This document shows positions 61,613-64,000 of a DNA stretch of 64,000 bases, piece after piece. Numbering within the stretch: position 1 is the first letter of the stretch; each line of letters opens with the position of its first letter. Under the pieces are notes generated by a model, which saw only the letters and a list, made by a program, of their open reading frames with translations, was not told the DNA's origin and did no database searches. Origin of the DNA: Paramecium pentaurelia (Eukaryota > Ciliophora > Oligohymenophorea > Peniculida > Parameciidae); contig CAJJDO010000020.1 in the NCBI GenBank assembly GCA_905183005.1, positions 82,837 to 146,836 on the forward strand, in the 5' to 3' direction. The position numbers and the translations under genes are program-made.

Positions 61613-62452
61613 TCATAATTTAGGTAATCCTAAGTCATATGCATTACCTGGTGCCAATTATCTTGTAAAGCAAGCCTTAATTGCATCCCTATACATTTCT
61701 GCTTTGATTTTGATAAAGTTTTCTTTATCTTAACCAAATTTGGCTACAGCTAAAGCTTTTTAGATTGAAGCTTCAACAATTTTATCTTCTGTTGCTAATC
61801 CATCCACAATTTAATATTATAATCCTTCAGTTGCAAGATCATATCTTCTTGCTAATAAACATAAATCTCTATGGACATTAGGTGTAAGTTTACATTGACA
61901 AACTGCATTCATTCCTGGAGGTAGATACATACCTAATTAATAGTGATACAATTAAAACCAATCTCAATTTCTGGTAATGAACAATGAGCTTTTTTTGGTT
62001 CTGCTCTTGCTATTCTCCAATCATGAGCAAACATGAACATGCATCCACCAGCTACTGCATGACCATTTACTAAAGCTATTGTTGGAACTGGATATCTTAA
62101 TAATCTTCCCAATAACCTTATAAATTCAAGAACAAAATTATTTCTATCAAATATATTCATATTCTATTTTATATAGATAATTATTTACTCCTGTAACATT
62201 TAGATCTAAACCTCCACTAAATACAGTAGGATGAAGAGATGTTGTAATTAACGCTGTGTGTCCATCATGTTATTCTACAATAGTTAAAGCATCATGTATT
62301 TCTCTGACAAACTTATGTGTAAAAGTATTGGCTTTTTGATTTAAAATCATGAAATAGATTTATTGATATTAAGGATGTTATTTAATAATCACAGTTTTTT
62401 TGAGATCATCTTCTGTTAATTTAAGAAGTTCAATTAATTATGTTTTTATCAT
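61613..62452 (-). CDS. Enoyl-CoA hydratase/isomerase family protein
   Basis: It encodes 262 residues with introns 62164-62188 (25 nt) and 61933-61958 (26 nt). The crotonase fold shows in the first oxyanion-hole strand (HPTVFSGGLDLNV), then VPTIALVNGHAVAGGCMFMFAHD (second oxyanion Gly) and PEIEIGMYLPPGM. Such enzymes hydrate or isomerise double bonds of enoyl-CoA in fatty-acid beta-oxidation. The length and the LDLN/GHAVAGG pattern resemble the Delta3,Delta2-enoyl-CoA isomerase branch of plants and protists. The C-terminus ends PKL, a weak variant of the peroxisomal PTS1 tripeptide, so peroxisomal location is possible. It starts 35 bp after the PTEN stop on the same strand. Confidence 0.88.
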
Positions 62453-62487
62453 AATTTTTATATATTAATGTATATTGATCATCATTA

Positions 62488-63810
62488 TCATTATTATTGA
62501 TCATGTAACTAAACTTTAAAAATTTATGAATTAGTTAATTCTAAAACTTAATCTTTCAATATGGATTCTACATCATCATTTTCTTTAGTTCTAAATAGTA
62601 ATTAAGTTGTTTAAATATCAGTAGGTTTAACATATCTGTTAATTATTTCATTTATTCTACCCCAGGTTTCTTGATGTCCACTTAAATGTGGTTTACACAA
62701 TTCACATTTCTTTTCAAATGAATTTAAATTAGAGCACAATCTACATTCCTCAATCTCTAACTAAAATTAAATATAAAATTACTTCAACTCTAAATTTTTT
62801 ATCAAATCGAGAATCATCTTATATTTATGATGGATCTAATTCATTTATTTAATAGGTAATATGTCTATATGAATTCATAAACATACTTTTCAATGAAAGC
62901 TGTATTAAAAGAAAATCTAAACATTTTTGAATCTTTTAATGCACCATAATTCTTAACATTAATAAGAATATCAGCTACTAATGGAATTTATACTGGTAAT
63001 ATGATATGATGACTCTAGCCTTCATATTTTTTAGAGATTTATTTTGTAGAATATAATACAGAATCTTTTTTAACATCAATAATTTCTATGAATGGATAAC
63101 ATTATCCATTAATATTGATTTAAGGTGATCTATTAATTATTATATTAATAGTACTTTCCATAAAAAGATATTGATTAAATTTAGATGAGATTTGGGAATA
63201 CTCTTGTATTCATGTTAAGTAAATTATAGAAATATTCAATATATTTAATTTAGCATGGCTAATTTACACTTAAACCTTCTCCATGAAATCTTTTTTTTCC
63301 ATAATAATTAAGAGCATCATTAACATTATTAAATCTACCAGAATATAATAAATAACAGCAAATAACTGTTCCAGTTCTCCCTTTACCAGCTAAACAATGG
63401 ATTACTACTACATTTTCATCATTGGCTAATTTCATAATTGAATTAATAACCCTTCAATATATTATGAATTTATAAACAAATGTCAAATAAGACATTTAAA
63501 GAGGGAGAATGATGATCTTTCCAAAAATAATCTTTAAAAATTAATCCTTTAAATTTTGATTCATCATAACTTTTTCCACTCAGATTAAAAATGAAATAAT
63601 CTTCCTTATGTCTTTCATTCAAGTATTAAGCTACCTCTTAATAATGATAATTTTTACTTAATCTATAGGATTACGATATAGTCCTTCAAAACCTTCTCCA
63701 GGTAAACTCATTGCTATTATTCTTTATGTGATGTAAGTTAAATCTAAATTAAAATTGCCTTCTTTTAAACGATTTTTTTTGCCTGATACTTTTTGTCTTA
63801 GATAATCCAT
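62488..63810 (-). CDS. PTEN: PTEN-type phosphoinositide phosphatase with Cys-rich C-terminal tail
   Basis: It encodes 401 residues with introns 63635-63657, 63426-63450, 63130-63154, 62865-62886 and 62761-62782, all needed for frame. The basic N-terminus (KVSGKKNRLKEG) matches the PIP2-binding motif. NLDLTYITQRIIAMSLPGEG and the catalytic loop HCLAGKGRTG (nucleophile Cys123, human Cys124) follow. The C2 domain runs from about 190 (INGQCYPFIEIIDV; LKDSKMFRFSFNTAFI; INELDPSQIQDDSRFDKKF). PTEN removes the 3-phosphate of PIP3 at the membrane. The residue after the catalytic Cys is Leu instead of the usual Lys. A CRLC...CELC motif and His-containing segment (about 317-340) follow the C2 domain and are not part of standard PTEN. 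Confidence 0.9.
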
Positions 63811-63859
63811 TTATTTAGAAATAGAAATTAATATTATAATTTTAATTAAGCATTATAAT

Positions 63860-64000
63860 TCATTTTGAAACTTTATCATCCTATAAATGTAGTTCTATTT
63901 CTCTTAATTCCATAGGTAATTAATTTTATTATTCATGATCTGTACATTATTGATTTATAATCTTATAATTAGTGTAATATATGCACCATTATTATTCAAA
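63860..64000 (-). CDS. 3' end of an unidentified gene (5' part outside window)
   Basis: The frame is open from the right edge for 46 codons to a TGA at 63860-63862, ending LREIELHLQDDKVSK. The composition (Gln, Asn, Glu, Leu) is coding-like and it lies 49 bp from the PTEN start on the same strand, in line with local spacing. It is too short to assign. Confidence 0.45.

Noticed and set aside
1..64000. CRISPR arrays, rRNA, tRNA, bacterial promoters or operons
   Set aside because: No repeat-spacer pattern and no RNA gene was recognised by eye, and the sequence is eukaryotic with spliceosomal introns. A tRNA scan was not possible here.

Overview
The window is somatic (macronuclear-type) DNA of a ciliate, almost certainly Paramecium and probably close to the P. 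aurelia complex. Long genes stay open only if TAA and TAG are read as glutamine and TGA is the only stop. Nearly every gene is cut by tiny GT...AG introns (19-36 nt, mostly 20-30 nt). The DNA is very AT-rich, and genes often lie tens of bases apart. A trichocyst matrix protein gene fits this lineage. I worked out exon structures by hand from conserved protein families and checked that exon lengths sum to whole codons; no search was run.

Layout. Positions 1-15806 (-) are one giant secreted-protein gene, more than 5,250 codons, open at the left edge, built of alternating LamG/ConA-like domains in a 1.27 kb tandem repeat. Positions 16.6-20.3 kb (-) form a tight run: a small secreted protein, a Cys-rich membrane protein, LSM12 and two tandem RINGv (MARCH-type) ubiquitin ligases. 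Then come a UBR1-family N-recognin E3 (-), a K+ channel of the CNG/EAG type with a zinc knuckle (+) and two tandem acid-ceramidase/NAAA-type amidases (-). eIF2D (-) follows, diverging from a MAP3K-like kinase (+) with only 27 bp between the two start codons. Next are an unrecognised gene (-), a BRE1-type histone H2B E3 (+), an NRF/acyltransferase-3 membrane protein (+) and a START-domain protein (+). The right half holds a RING-PHD protein (-), an SLC38/AAAP-type amino-acid transporter (+), the INO80 ATPase (-), a trichocyst matrix protein (+), spliceosomal PRP8 (-), an enoyl-CoA hydratase/isomerase (-), a PTEN phosphatase (-) and the 3' end of one more gene (-).

Assembly. There are four gaps: N 32266-32404 and single n at 33653, 45041 and 48277. 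At each one about 1.2 kb from the left side is repeated on the right side. This copies the 3' part of eIF2D (three copies), the whole RING-PHD gene with the transporter 5' end, and the transporter 3' end with the INO80 3' end. The pattern points to unmerged overlapping contigs more than to biological tandem duplication, though one pair differs by about 25 substitutions in its first 0.45 kb.

How the genes work together. There is no operon logic; neighbours are mostly housekeeping genes of unrelated pathways. Five encode RING/UBR ubiquitin ligases (UBR, two MARCH, BRE1, RING-PHD), two are chromatin factors (INO80, BRE1), and several feed secretion or the cell surface (LamG giant, small secreted protein, amidases, trichocyst protein). 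The most interesting items are the LamG giant, the channel-zinc knuckle fusion, the PTEN with an altered P loop and Cys-rich tail, the 27-bp divergent promoter, the 13-bp element at the same distance upstream of both amidases, and a perfect 15-bp inverted repeat upstream of PRP8.
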